A DNA stretch of 64,000 nt from Actinoplanes philippinensis (GCF_900113015.1 NZ_FONV01000004.1:186001-250000), one strand, 5' to 3'; shown: positions 14,975-23,846, counted from the first letter of the stretch. Notes: generated by a model not told the origin, from the sequence alone. A program made the numbers and translations.

Positions 14975-16153
14975 ATGTCCCTCGCGAAACGCCTGTTCGG
15001 CGGTGCCGCGGCAACGGTCCTGGCGGCCGTCGGCGCGGTCGCCCTGAACGCCGGCACCGCCTCCGCCGCCGACTGCGGCTACCTCTTCGACGACTTCCAC
15101 TACACCTCGTCGGCCGACCCGGCGCTGACCGCCAACGGCTGGACCCCGCGCAGCTACCAGGGCGGGCCGGGTGTGCCCGGCGCCAACTGGTCGCCGAACG
15201 CGGTCACCTTCCCGACCGACGGCGGCCAGAAGGTGCTGCAGCTGACCGCCTCGACCGACGGCACCGCCGCCGGGACCAGCCACGCCGAGCTCTACTCCAC
15301 GCAGAAGCGGTATCTGGAGGGCACCTACGCCAGCCGGGTCCGGTTCACCGACACACCGGTCAGCGGCACCGACGGCGACCACATCAACCAGACGTTCTTC
15401 ACGATCAGCCCGCTCAACGGCGACCTCGACCCCACCTACAGCGAGCTCGACATCTCCGAATACCTGCCGAACGGCGGCTGGGGCGAGACCGGGCCGATCA
15501 ACTACCAGACCACCTGGTACACGTACCGCAACGAGCCCTGGTTCGCCGACAACCTGCACTCCGAGCAGCGGTCCAGCCTCAACGGCTGGCACGATCTGGT
15601 CGCGCAGGTCGCCAACGGGCACGTCGTCTACTGGATCGACGGCGTTCAGGTCGGCGACCACGGCGGCAAGTACTTCCCGCGCCAGACGATGACGATCAAC
15701 TGGAACCTGTGGTTCATCGACACGGCCGCCCACACCGGCGGGCAGTCCACCTACATCGAACAGGTCGACTGGGTGCTGTTCGCCAAGAACCAGGTGCTCA
15801 GCCCGGCCCAGGTGAGCTCACAGACCTCGTCGTACCGGACCGCCGGCACCCGCTTCACCGACACGGTCGCCACCTCCGGCCCGTGCACCGGCCCGTCGCC
15901 GTCGAACCCGCAGCCGTCGAACCCGTCACCGTCGGTGCCGAACCCGCCGGCCGGTGACTGTTCGAGCGCCCCCGCCTGGCAGTTCAGCTCGGTCTACACC
16001 GGGGGAAACACTGTCAAACACGAGCGGAGCCGGTACGGCGACCCGTCCGGCCCCAAGTCGGGCGACGGCGTGCACCTGTGGAAGGCACGGTACTGGACGC
16101 AGGGCTCGGAGCCCGGCTGGACCCAGCAGTGGGAGGATCTCGGCCGCTGCTGA
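14975..16153 (+). CDS. secreted GH16-type glycoside hydrolase with CBM5/12 module
   Basis: Protein of 392 residues. Signal peptide to about 31 (NAGTASAAD). The jelly-roll catalytic domain spans about 34-275 and has the GH16 active-site pattern E157-L-D159-I-S-E162 (nucleophile, assisting Asp, acid/base) and the typical TMTINWNLWFID strand. A Pro/Ser/Asn linker (about 310-335) leads to a 45-residue C-terminal CBM5/12 (APAWQFSSVYTGGNTV...LWKARYWTQGSEPG), a chitin- or cellulose-binding fold. Start ATG 14975 has GGAGG about 10 nt upstream. Sharing its promoter with the GlcNAc uptake operon suggests it acts on chitin-associated or mixed fungal-wall glucan material. Confidence 0.85.
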   Translation: MSLAKRLFGGAAATVLAAVGAVALNAGTASAADCGYLFDDFHYTSSADPALTANGWTPRSYQGGPGVPGANWSPNAVTFPTDGGQKVLQLTASTDGTAAGTSHAELYSTQKRYLEGTYASRVRFTDTPVSGTDGDHINQTFFTISPLNGDLDPTYSELDISEYLPNGGWGETGPINYQTTWYTYRNEPWFADNLHSEQRSSLNGWHDLVAQVANGHVVYWIDGVQVGDHGGKYFPRQTMTINWNLWFIDTAAHTGGQSTYIEQVDWVLFAKNQVLSPAQVSSQTSSYRTAGTRFTDTVATSGPCTGPSPSNPQPSNPSPSVPNPPAGDCSSAPAWQFSSVYTGGNTVKHERSRYGDPSGPKSGDGVHLWKARYWTQGSEPGWTQQWEDLGRC

Positions 16154-16175
16154 CCACCACGGAGGTGGGGCCGGA

Positions 16176-16770
16176 TCACTCGCTGACCACGGTGTACCGG
16201 CCCCATTCCCGTTCGTTCTGCGCGTCGTCGACGTGGACGATCACACCGGGCAGATCGTCGACCAGCCGCTGCGCCGTCTCCGGGGGCCACCGCACGGGCC
16301 ATCTCGGCAGGCAGCCCGCCGCTCTGCAGGACCAGCTCGTGCAGCCGCTCGTGGCGCACCGGCCGCAGCGCCAGCCCCTGTGAGCCGCGGACCCACAGAT
16401 GCTGCAGCCGCGGGAACGTCTCCAGCAGCGGCGTGATGTCGCCCTGCCGGATCCAGGACATCTCGCACTCCTCGGACGAGATCTCGCCGATGAACAGCGC
16501 CCGGAGAGCGCCGAGCCGGTCGGCGTTGCCGGTCAGCAGACCGACCGGGAACGGCTCGTGGTGGGGATCGCCCCAGTCGCCGACGATCAGCGCGGCCGGC
16601 CCGTCCGGCCCGGCGGCGGCCAGCATCTGCTCGAAGATCTCGGTGAACCGGCGCTCCCCGTACCCCTCGTTGATCCACCAGGCGACCGCGGCCGGATCCT
16701 CCGGCACGCCCTCGTCCCATCGCCGGACGGGGAGGCCGGCGAACGAGTCCAGGAAGCCGTGACGTGACAC
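16176..16770 (-). pseudogene. STM4015-family leucine-rich-repeat protein, internal deletion with frameshift
   Basis: The first ~155 codons match the STM4015 family N-terminus (ALIVGDWGD, RALFIGEISSEECEMSWIRQGDITPLL, LRPVRHERLHELVLQSGGLPAE). The next stretch then reads low-complexity Ala/Arg. In another frame the proper family C-terminus resumes: PPETAQRLVDDLPGVIVHVD...WGRYTVVSE, with its stop at 16176. The middle leucine-rich repeats, perhaps 90-110 residues, are missing. So this is a gene broken by an internal deletion, not two genes. STM4015 proteins occur in STM4011-4015 clusters of unknown function; the partners are absent here. Confidence 0.7.
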
Positions 16771-16850
16771 CTGACCTCCTCCGGCCCGACGCTAACAAAC
16801 CAAGGCGCCCCGGTCCGGCGAACGGCTGCAGCCGGCCCCGGCCGCGGCTC

Positions 16851-18089
16851 TCACCCGCCGAGGACGTCCTCGCGCGGCGGGATCCACGGGGCCGGCAGGT
16901 GCGGGCACTCGTCCTGGCCGGGCCCGACGCGTACCTCGGCCATCCCGAGGCCTGCCTCCCGGTCGTAGCGCAGGTCGCCGACGATCCAGCCGTCGCCGTC
17001 GGCGACCGCCCACGGCGCGCGGGCGAACTGCAGCAGCGCGTCGGCGGCGCAGTGGTCGCCGGCCAGGCCCGGCAGCACGCCGGCCGGGAGCGCCAGCTCG
17101 CCGTCCCAGGCGATCTCGGCGGTCGACGGCTGCGCGACCGGGGTCAGCGGCGCGGTCCGCTCGGCGCCCGACGGGAACAACCGGGAACAGCGTTCGGCGG
17201 TGATCAGCCCGGGCGCCAGCGAGTGGAAGGCGCGGCGCAGAACGTACTGCTCGGCGGTGGTCTGGACGGTCAGGACCTCGCGGCACACCGGATCGGCGGG
17301 CATCGGGGTCAGCACCACGTCGAGGGTCCGGGCCTGCGGGAACCGGTCGGCGAGCAGCGCCTCGACCCGGTCCTCCGCGGTCCGGGAGGTCGCCACGAAG
17401 GTGGCGGTCAGGGCCAGCCAGGCGACGATGCCGGCGGCGAGCGCCACCCGCGGCGCCGCGAATCGGCTGAGGGCGGCGAGGCCGGCGACGAGGGCGGTCA
17501 GCAGGGCGGCGAAGATCAGGGGTACGAACCCCGCGAACCAGCTCAGCCCGAGGCCCGCCATCAGCACCACCGCGATCAGGATCCGCCCGATCCGGCCCGG
17601 CAGGACGAACAGGAGCGCCGCCGCGCACGCCCACAGCAGCGGCTCGACGATGAAGACCGCGTCGCCGTAATACCAGTGGTCGTCGACCGGCCAGAACGGG
17701 TGCACCCCGTAACTGTTGGTGAAGTCGAGCCCGATGTGCAGCAGGGTCGCCAGCACCGACAGCCCCGCCAGGAACCACAGGTCGCCCGCCGACGGGGTGA
17801 CCTTGCGCCGCCACCACCACAGCCGCACGGCGGCGAAGAGCAGCAGCGACAGCACCAGCGCGCCCGGCACGGTGTGCGTGTGCCCGCGGTGGTGCAGCAG
17901 GTAGTCGAGGGTGCTGCCGGCCCACGTCGTGTAGAGGACGTCGGCGTCGGGCAGGTTGCCGCCGACCGCCATGACGGTGATCGCGACGGTCCGGCGGGCC
18001 CGGTCGCTGAGCACCGCCGACGGCGGCAGACTGCGGTGGACGGTCTCCGCGACGAGGACGCTGACGAGCGTGTGCGTGAGATTGTCCAC
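16851..18089 (-). CDS. YdjM/YbcI-type membrane-bound metal-dependent hydrolase family protein
   Basis: Protein of 412 residues. The N-terminus (VDNLTHTLVSVLVAE) and the later HHRGHTHTVPGALVL and LHIGLDFTNSYGVHPFWP carry the His/Asp residues that define this family (COG1988). About five to six TM helices occupy residues 60-260. The remaining C-terminal ~150 residues are soluble and actinobacteria-type (ends APWIPPREDVLGG). GTG 18089 starts directly at the family N-terminus. Function in the family is uncertain; E. coli YdjM is LexA-regulated. It lies 11 bp after the SnoaL-like gene, so an operon is likely. Confidence 0.8.
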   Translation of the reverse strand: MDNLTHTLVSVLVAETVHRSLPPSAVLSDRARRTVAITVMAVGGNLPDADVLYTTWAGSTLDYLLHHRGHTHTVPGALVLSLLLFAAVRLWWWRRKVTPSAGDLWFLAGLSVLATLLHIGLDFTNSYGVHPFWPVDDHWYYGDAVFIVEPLLWACAAALLFVLPGRIGRILIAVVLMAGLGLSWFAGFVPLIFAALLTALVAGLAALSRFAAPRVALAAGIVAWLALTATFVATSRTAEDRVEALLADRFPQARTLDVVLTPMPADPVCREVLTVQTTAEQYVLRRAFHSLAPGLITAERCSRLFPSGAERTAPLTPVAQPSTAEIAWDGELALPAGVLPGLAGDHCAADALLQFARAPWAVADGDGWIVGDLRYDREAGLGMAEVRVGPGQDECPHLPAPWIPPREDVLGG

Positions 18090-18100
18090 GTCCGATGATC

Positions 18101-18487
18101 CTACTGAGCCGTGGCCTCCCGCTGGATCCGGGGGAACTGGGCGGCCATCGCCTCGGCCAGGGCGTTCGCCCCGGACAGCGGCCGGACCATCACCATGATG
18201 TCGTCGATCCGGCCGGCCTCGTCCAGGTGCAGGAAGTCGCATCCGGTGAGCGCCTTGCCGTCGACCTCGGCCTCGAAGACCAGCGCGTGGTTGCGGCCGT
18301 CGGCGATCTCCCGTACGTACCGGAAGTTCTCGAAGACCCGCATGGCGCCGCGCAGGATCGCGGCGGTCAGGGCCTTCCCGGGGTACGGCTTGAACGCGAC
18401 CGGGCTGGTGAACACGACATCGTCGGCCAGCAGCGCCTCGATCGCGTCGGTGTCCCGGGCCTCGACCGCCTGACGGAACGCGTGCAT
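18101..18487 (-). CDS. SnoaL-like/NTF2-family protein
   Basis: Cytoplasmic protein of 128 residues with one NTF2-like cone fold: FRQAVEARDTDAIEALLADDVVFTSPVAFKPYPGK, FRYVREIADGRNHALVFEAEVDGKALTGCDFLHLDEAGRIDDIMVMVRPL. SnoaL-like proteins include polyketide cyclases, isomerases and many orphans. The catalytic residue cannot be assigned. ATG 18487 is preceded by GGGAG. It is divergent from the FAD monooxygenase, with 62 bp between starts, so the two may share control. Confidence 0.8.
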   Translation of the reverse strand: MHAFRQAVEARDTDAIEALLADDVVFTSPVAFKPYPGKALTAAILRGAMRVFENFRYVREIADGRNHALVFEAEVDGKALTGCDFLHLDEAGRIDDIMVMVRPLSGANALAEAMAAQFPRIQREATAQ

Positions 18488-18549
18488 ACGTGACTCCCTT
18501 GAAGATCAACAGCTTGGTTCATCGGCAACCATAACTAGGATCTGACCGT

Positions 18550-19698
18550 GTGACGCTGCGAATCGCGATCCTCGGCGGCGGGATCGGCGGGCTCGCGACG
18601 GCCGCCTTCCTGCGGCGGACCGGCCTGACCACCACGGTGTACGAGCAGGCGGCCGCGCTGACCCAGGTCGGGGCCGGTCTGCTGGTCACGCCGAACGCGG
18701 CCCGCCTGCTGCGCCGGCTCGGTGTCCTCGACCGGTTGCGCGGTCAGGCGCTGCGCCTGGACGTGGGGTGGGAGTTCCGCCGCTGGCAGGACGGCACGGT
18801 GCTGTCCTCGGAGGATCTGCCGACGAGGTGTGCCGGGCTCTACGGCGACGACATCTGGACGGTCCACCGGGCCGATCTGCTGAGCGCCCTGCTGCCGCTG
18901 GTGGACCGGGTGGAGCTGGGCCGCCGCTGTGTGGCCGTCGACGGCGGCCGGCTCACGTTCGCCGACGGGCACACCGTCGAGGCCGACGTGGTCGTCGGAG
19001 CGGACGGCATCCACTCGATCGTGCGCGCCGCCCTGTTCGGGGACACGCCGGCCGCCTGTTCCGGGTTGTGTGCGTTCCGGGCGCTCGTACCCTCGCAAGT
19101 CGCTCCGGATTTTGCGCGCCGGCCGGCGCAGACGTTGTGGATCGGGCCGGGCCGCCACCTGGTGCACTATCCGATCGCCGGCGGCCGGCTGGTGAACATG
19201 GTCGCGGTCGCGCCGGCCGGCGACCACACCGTCGAGTCGTGGACGGCCACGGCGACGGTGGCCGAGCTGCGGGCCGAGTTCGCCGGCTGGGATCCGCGCC
19301 TGACCGGGCTGATCGAGTCGGCGGCCACGCTCGGGCGGTGGGCGCTGCTCGACCGGCCGCCGCTCCCCCGCTGGTCACGAGGCACGACGACGCTGCTCGG
19401 CGACGCCGCCCACCCGATGTTCCCGTTCTACGCCCAGGGCGCGGCGCAGGCGATCGAGGACGCCGCCGGCCTGGCCCGCTGCCTCGCACGGGAGGGCGAT
19501 CCGCGGGCGGCGCTGCGGGCGTACGAGACCGCGCGAATCCCGCGGACGACCCGGTTGCAGCAGGTCAGCCGGGGTCGTGCCGAGTCCAACCATCTGCCGG
19601 ACGGGCCGGCGCAACGCGAGCGGGACGCGACGTTCACGCAGCACGATCCGCTGGTCGCGAGCGGATGGATCTACGGGTACGACGCGGAGGCGCCCTGA
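18550..19698 (+). CDS. FAD-dependent aromatic monooxygenase (salicylate-hydroxylase-like)
   Basis: Protein of 382 residues of class A flavoprotein monooxygenases: GGGIGG Rossmann motif at 9-14, the DG motif in VVVGADGIHSIVR (FAD/NAD(P)H), and the GD motif in LLGDAAHPMFPFYAQGA. Such enzymes hydroxylate activated aromatic rings using NAD(P)H and O2. The substrate pocket differs between subfamilies (salicylate, 6-hydroxynicotinate, TetX-like antibiotic inactivation), so the substrate is open. It begins with GTG. The intergenic region contains GGTT-N7-AACC, a short candidate operator. Confidence 0.88.
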   Translation: MTLRIAILGGGIGGLATAAFLRRTGLTTTVYEQAAALTQVGAGLLVTPNAARLLRRLGVLDRLRGQALRLDVGWEFRRWQDGTVLSSEDLPTRCAGLYGDDIWTVHRADLLSALLPLVDRVELGRRCVAVDGGRLTFADGHTVEADVVVGADGIHSIVRAALFGDTPAACSGLCAFRALVPSQVAPDFARRPAQTLWIGPGRHLVHYPIAGGRLVNMVAVAPAGDHTVESWTATATVAELRAEFAGWDPRLTGLIESAATLGRWALLDRPPLPRWSRGTTTLLGDAAHPMFPFYAQGAAQAIEDAAGLARCLAREGDPRAALRAYETARIPRTTRLQQVSRGRAESNHLPDGPAQRERDATFTQHDPLVASGWIYGYDAEAP

Positions 19699-20103
19699 CT
19701 ACGCCAGGTGGGCGGCGTCGATCGCGGACTGCAGCGACCGCACGTAGCCGTCGCTGGTGACGGTCGCGCCGGAGATCGCGTCGATGTCGGCGCTCTGCGC
19801 GTCCAGGGTCTCCTGCCGGAGCTTCGGCAGCGCACGGGCGTTGATCTCCTGGTCCTTGCGGTTCTCCGTCGGGTAGATGGGCACCTGGACGTCGACGATC
19901 CTCCCGTCGGCCACCACGATGGCGACCTGCACGTCACCCCAGCGGGTCGACACGGCCGTACCCGTGTAGGTCTTGCCGTCCGCCGGAACCGCGGCTGCGG
20001 CGACGCCGGCGGCGGTGACCGAGCCGCCGGTGCTGGTGCGGTAGCTGAAGAGCAGCACCAGGGCGGCGAAGGTGGAGAACAGCCAGAGGGTGATGCGTCG
20101 CAT
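19699..20103 (-). CDS. secreted FMN-binding-domain protein (covalently flavinylated type)
   Basis: Protein of 134 residues with an N-terminal signal anchor (RITLWLFSTFAALVLLFSY). The FMN_bind domain follows: DGKTYTGTAVSTRWGDVQVAIVVADGRIVDVQVP and the C-terminal AISGATVTSDGYVRSLQSAI. The SGAT tetrad is the site at which ApbE-type flavin transferase links FMN phosphate to Thr in this domain. It would act on the outer face of the membrane as an electron carrier. The gene lies 13 bp after the ferric-reductase-like oxidoreductase, its likely electron source. Confidence 0.85.
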   Translation of the reverse strand: MRRITLWLFSTFAALVLLFSYRTSTGGSVTAAGVAAAAVPADGKTYTGTAVSTRWGDVQVAIVVADGRIVDVQVPIYPTENRKDQEINARALPKLRQETLDAQSADIDAISGATVTSDGYVRSLQSAIDAAHLA

Positions 20104-20116
20104 GTGGGTGGCCCTT

Positions 20117-21688
20117 CTACCACGAGAACTGTTCGGTGTGGACGTGCCCGGCCGGAGTACCGGCCAGCTCGGCCGCGGTCCGTGCCGCCGCGGTCCACTC
20201 GGCGGGGCCGCAGAGGTAGGCGTGCGACCGCGCGATGTCCGGCACGAGCCCGCGCAGCGTGTCGGCATCGGGGTGGCGCGGCACGGCCGCATCCGAGCGG
20301 CCAGGCACGGCCGTGTCCGAGCGGCCAGGCATGGCCGTGTCCGAGCGGCCAGGCATGGCCGTGTCCGAGCGGCCAGGCATGGCCGTGTCCGGACGGCGCG
20401 ACATGGCGGTACCGGGGTGGCGCGGCATCGCGGCGTTCGCGTGGCCCGCGTGGTGGGCGGGGAGCCAGGACGGCCGGTCGGCGCGCGGTCCGAGCAGGAG
20501 GATCAGCCGGACGCCGCGGTGGTGCGCGAACCATTCGAGCTCGGCACGGAACGCGACCTCCTCCTCGCTGCGCGCCCGGTAGACGAAGGTCGCCTCGCCC
20601 GGCCGGTAGGGCAGCTCGCCGAGCAGCGCGAGCAGCGGGGTGACACCGATGCCGCAGCCGATCAGCACTACCGGGCCGCCGGTCCAGGTGTCCGCGGTGA
20701 GCGCCCCATACGGTCCCTCGGCCAGCGCCCGGACGCCCGGCCGCAACGAGGCCACCCGGGAACTGCCGTCGCCGAGGTCCTTCACGGTGATCCGCAGCTC
20801 ACGGCCGTGCGGCGTGGCCGACAGCGAATACGGATGCGCCCGCGTCCACCCCGGCCCGTCCAGAAACCGCCACTGAAAGAACTGCCCGGCCCGGACCGGC
20901 AGCCGATCCAGGTCACGACCGGTCAGATACACCGAGGTCAGGCCCGGACCCTCGGTGGTGACCCGGCTGACGACCAGCCGATGCCGGTGGTTCATCACCA
21001 ACGGGACCCCGATGCGGTACGTGACGACGGCGCCCGCCGACACCGCGTACAGCGTCCACCAGTACACGGTCGACACCGGCGAGGCGAGGAAATCGGCGCC
21101 GGTCCACAGCTGATGTGGCAGGGCGAGGCCGACGCCCAGGTAGGCGTACAGGTGCAGCAGATGCCACGACTCGTAGCGCAGCTTGCGCCGGGCCACCCGG
21201 ATCGACGTCACCACCACCATGACCAGCGCGGACGTGCCGGCGGTTGCCAGCAGCATGCCCGGGTAGGTCCAGATCATGTCCCACAACTCGCCGAACACGT
21301 TCGTGTCGGCGGCGCCCGCGTAGCCGAGCACGATCAGGACGATGTGCGCGACCATCAGCCAGAACGACGTGAATCCGATCCACCGATGCCAGCGAGCCAG
21401 CCGATCCTGACCGAACACCCGCTCAGCGATCGGGATGCGCGCCATCAACAGCACCTGGAGCAGCAGCAGGTCGGACGCCCACAGGCCGGTCAGCCGCCCG
21501 GTTGCGGTCACCGCTCCGGAGCCGCCGCCGATGACCTGCTGAACGCCACCGTTACCGACCCACAGCGCGGTCACCACGAGCACGCTGAGCCCGGCCGCGA
21601 CCCCGGCCACGTCGGCCCACCACCGCGGAGTCCGGCGGTTTCGGGCCACGCCGGGCGGCGCCGCAACGGGTTGCATGGTGTCGGTCAT
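20117..21688 (-). CDS. ferric-reductase-like transmembrane NAD(P)H:flavin oxidoreductase with repeat-expanded loop
   Basis: Protein of 523 residues. A ferric-reductase-type six-helix haem domain (about 25-240) contains the helix-embedded His residues (LARWHRWIGF, MVAHIVLIV, ESWHLLHLYAYLG, ALPHQLW). The FAD domain shows TRAHPYSLSATPHG, and the NAD domain shows GPVVLIGCGIGVTPLLALL and LCGPAEWT near the end. It would carry electrons from NAD(P)H across the membrane to the FMN-binding protein. Between NAD-domain strands sits an insertion of about 55 residues made of repeated AMPGRSDT units; family members lack it. ATG 21688 has no strong Shine-Dalgarno. Confidence 0.88.
   Translation of the reverse strand: MTDTMQPVAAPPGVARNRRTPRWWADVAGVAAGLSVLVVTALWVGNGGVQQVIGGGSGAVTATGRLTGLWASDLLLLQVLLMARIPIAERVFGQDRLARWHRWIGFTSFWLMVAHIVLIVLGYAGAADTNVFGELWDMIWTYPGMLLATAGTSALVMVVVTSIRVARRKLRYESWHLLHLYAYLGVGLALPHQLWTGADFLASPVSTVYWWTLYAVSAGAVVTYRIGVPLVMNHRHRLVVSRVTTEGPGLTSVYLTGRDLDRLPVRAGQFFQWRFLDGPGWTRAHPYSLSATPHGRELRITVKDLGDGSSRVASLRPGVRALAEGPYGALTADTWTGGPVVLIGCGIGVTPLLALLGELPYRPGEATFVYRARSEEEVAFRAELEWFAHHRGVRLILLLGPRADRPSWLPAHHAGHANAAMPRHPGTAMSRRPDTAMPGRSDTAMPGRSDTAMPGRSDTAVPGRSDAAVPRHPDADTLRGLVPDIARSHAYLCGPAEWTAAARTAAELAGTPAGHVHTEQFSW
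20277..20440. repeat. 24-bp in-frame minisatellite inside the oxidoreductase
   Basis: Four near-identical 24-bp units (20295-20390) beginning GAGCGGCCAGGCATGGCC, flanked by degenerate units on both sides. They encode an eight-residue repeat AMPGRSDT on the minus strand. Unit length is a multiple of three, so the enzyme's frame is kept. The insert falls in a loop near the nicotinamide domain. Confidence 0.85.
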
Positions 21689-21745
21689 GCGCCAACAATC
21701 GGCTGACCTGCTGAAAGTTCCCGGGATCTTTCCTATGAGTCGTCT

Positions 21746-21980
21746 ATGAATCCGCCAACTCGGCTCCCGCCGGACCGATCCCACCGACACCCCGCCCGAC
21801 CGATCCCACCGCATCGACCCCACCCCATCGACACCCCCGCCGCACCGATCTACCCCACCGACACCACCCCACCGACACCCTCGCCGGACCGATCCCACCC
21901 CACCGACCCCACCCCACCGGCACCCCCGCCGGACCGATCCCGCCGCACGGGCCGACCTCACCGGCACCCCCGCCGGACCG
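21746..21980. repeat. degenerate CCGATCCCACCGACACCCC repeats
   Basis: A 235-bp low-complexity stretch between the oxidoreductase start and the response-regulator stop. It is built from variants of CCGGACCGATCCCACCGACA and CACCCCACCGACACC on the plus strand. Reading frames through it are compositionally biased and have no start signal or known domain, so I do not call a gene. Confidence 0.7.
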
Positions 21981-21981
21981 T

Positions 21982-22632
21982 TCAGGAGCGCAGGAAGGTC
22001 AGGACGGCCAACACCCGGCGGTGAGTTTCCTCGGTCTGTGGCAGGCCGAGTTTCTGCAGGATGCTGCGGATGTGCTTGGCCACCGAGGCCTCGACGAGCG
22101 TGAGCTCGGTGGCGATGGCCAGGTTGGAGCGCCCCTCGGCAACCAGGGCCAGCACCTCCCGCTCGCGAGCGGTCAGCGCGGCGAGCGGATCGCGGCGGCG
22201 GCGCAGCATCTGCCGCACCACCTCGGGATCGACGACGGTGCCGCCGTCGACGACCCGCTGTAGGGCGTCGACGAACTCGCTGACATGCCCGATCCGGTCC
22301 TTGAGCAGGTAGCCCAGATGGGTGCCGTCCCCCGCGTCCATCAACTCGGTGGCATACCTGGTCTCGACATACTGACTGAGCACCAACACGGGCAACCCCG
22401 GCCGTCGGCGGCGCAGCTCCAGGGCGGTGCGCAGCCCTTCGTCCTTGAACCCGGGCGGCATCCGCACATCGGTGACCACAATGTCCGGCTCGTGCGCGGC
22501 GACCGCCTCCCGCAGCCCGTCACTGTCGCCGACGGCGGCGGCCACCTCGTGCCCGAACCGCGCCAGCAGCGCGGCGAGCCCGTCGCGGAGCAGGACGCTG
22601 TCCTCGGCGAGCACTACCCGCAGGCCTGGCAT
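21982..22632 (-). CDS. NarL/LuxR-family response regulator
   Basis: Protein of 216 residues: receiver domain (LAEDSVLLRDGL; phospho-Asp in DIVVTDVRMPP; YLLKDRIG) and a LuxR-type HTH (LTAREREVLALVAEGRSNLAIATELTLVEASVAKHIRSILQKL). It overlaps the kinase gene by 19 bp. With the kinase and the divergent ABC pair it forms a likely cell-envelope or antibiotic-response module. Confidence 0.92.
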   Translation of the reverse strand: MPGLRVVLAEDSVLLRDGLAALLARFGHEVAAAVGDSDGLREAVAAHEPDIVVTDVRMPPGFKDEGLRTALELRRRRPGLPVLVLSQYVETRYATELMDAGDGTHLGYLLKDRIGHVSEFVDALQRVVDGGTVVDPEVVRQMLRRRRDPLAALTAREREVLALVAEGRSNLAIATELTLVEASVAKHIRSILQKLGLPQTEETHRRVLAVLTFLRS

Positions 22633-23846
22633 GGGATCTCCACGATCAGTCTGGTCGGGCCGCCCGGCGGGCTGGACAGCGACAGTCTGCCACCGACCAC
22701 CGACACCCGGTCGGCGAGCCCGATCAGCCCGGTCCCGCCGTCGATGCGGGCGCCGCCGCACCCGTTGTCGGCGATCTCGACGGTCAGCGTCCGTCCGGCA
22801 TAGCTCCCGGTGATCGTGCCGCGGCTGGCGCCGGAGTGTTTGGCCAGGTTGGCGAGGGCTTCCGAGACGACGAAGTAGGCCGCCGACTCGACCGCCGCAG
22901 AAAAACGCTGCGGCATGGCGAAGGACACCTCCAGCGGTACGGGACACCGGTCGGCCAGGTCAGCGATCGCCGCCTCGAGCCCGAAGTCGGTCAGGACGGG
23001 TGGATGGATGCCACGGATCAGCTCTCGTAGCTCGACGAGCGCCTGCCCGGCCTCGTCGTGGGCGCGGGACAGCTGCTCGGCCAGCGGCCCGTCGGGCGCG
23101 TCGAGCCGGGCCAGCCCGAGCAGCACCGACAGTGCCACGAGACGCTGTTGAGCGCCGTCGTGCAGGTCACGCTCGATGCGGCTGCGCTCGGCCTCGAACG
23201 CGTCGACCAGCCGCACCCGGGATCGGGTCAGCTCGACGACCGTCTGATCGAGGTCACGGCGTGGGTGCAGCACGAGCCGGGCCAGCGCCGCCCGCAGACG
23301 GGCCAGCAGCACCAGCCCGCAGGCGCAGGCCACCATGGCGAACAGTCCGACGGCGCCGGCCAGGAACGCCTGTGGCCAGGACGTCACCGGGACCGCCTTG
23401 AGCACGTTGACCTGCTCGGCGTCGCCGATCGTGCCGAACAGCACCGGGGTCGCCAGCACCACCGGCGGCACGGTCACTCCGAGAACGACGGCGAGCAGGT
23501 CGACCGGCCACAGAACGGTCATCAGCAGCCCGGCGAAGCCCAGCTCCCGCCAGGTGCCCGGCTCGGTGTAGCGGGTCCGCAGCCACGACGCGAGGCCCGG
23601 CTCGGGTGGCACCCGGTGCCGGCTCGGCAGCGGCCGGGCGTCGATCAGCCGCTGGAGCCGCCTCTCGACCGCCGCCACCGGAAGGCCGACGAGAACCAGG
23701 CCGGCGAGCAGGGGCAGCCCGACGACGACCACCGCGAGGACGCCACCGGCAGCGAACAGCAGCACCGACACCAGCAGCGTGAGCAGGCCGGTGACGGCGT
23801 TCGCGAGCAGGTAGACACCCGCTTTGGGGACGTCGGCGGTGCGCAT
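22614..23846 (-). CDS. NarL-type sensor histidine kinase with N-terminal membrane sensor domain
   Basis: Protein of 410 residues. Four TM helices in two hairpins (about 12-55 and 105-190) resemble the putative sensor domain PF13796. HisKA_3 has the phospho-acceptor His in SRIERDLHDGAQQRLVALS. The HATPase part has EALANLAKHSGAS and DNGCGGARIDGGTGLIGLADRV. It ends inside the response-regulator start. It is divergent from the ABC transporter genes with 91 bp between, an arrangement in which the kinase often senses the same compound that the ABC system handles. Confidence 0.92.
   Translation of the reverse strand: MRTADVPKAGVYLLANAVTGLLTLLVSVLLFAAGGVLAVVVVGLPLLAGLVLVGLPVAAVERRLQRLIDARPLPSRHRVPPEPGLASWLRTRYTEPGTWRELGFAGLLMTVLWPVDLLAVVLGVTVPPVVLATPVLFGTIGDAEQVNVLKAVPVTSWPQAFLAGAVGLFAMVACACGLVLLARLRAALARLVLHPRRDLDQTVVELTRSRVRLVDAFEAERSRIERDLHDGAQQRLVALSVLLGLARLDAPDGPLAEQLSRAHDEAGQALVELRELIRGIHPPVLTDFGLEAAIADLADRCPVPLEVSFAMPQRFSAAVESAAYFVVSEALANLAKHSGASRGTITGSYAGRTLTVEIADNGCGGARIDGGTGLIGLADRVSVVGGRLSLSSPPGGPTRLIVEIPCQACG

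Noticed and set aside
15994..16175. Extension of the STM4015-type frame to 15994 as an intact 258-residue protein.
   Set aside because: After the junction the sequence is Arg/Ala low complexity and overlaps the GH16-CBM gene; the family C-terminus is in another frame with its stop at 16176.
18511..18526. TTCATCGGCAAC also occurs before the FAD monooxygenase gene, as in the GH16/GlcNAc promoters.
   Set aside because: The TTGACT -35, the TCGTAATT part and the TTTTCA-N17-TGAAAA arrangement are all missing; a 12-bp match alone is weak.
21746..22024. Open frame of 92 codons rich in His, Pro, Thr and Asp.
   Set aside because: Made entirely of degenerate DNA repeats, no ribosome-binding site, and it runs into the response-regulator gene.
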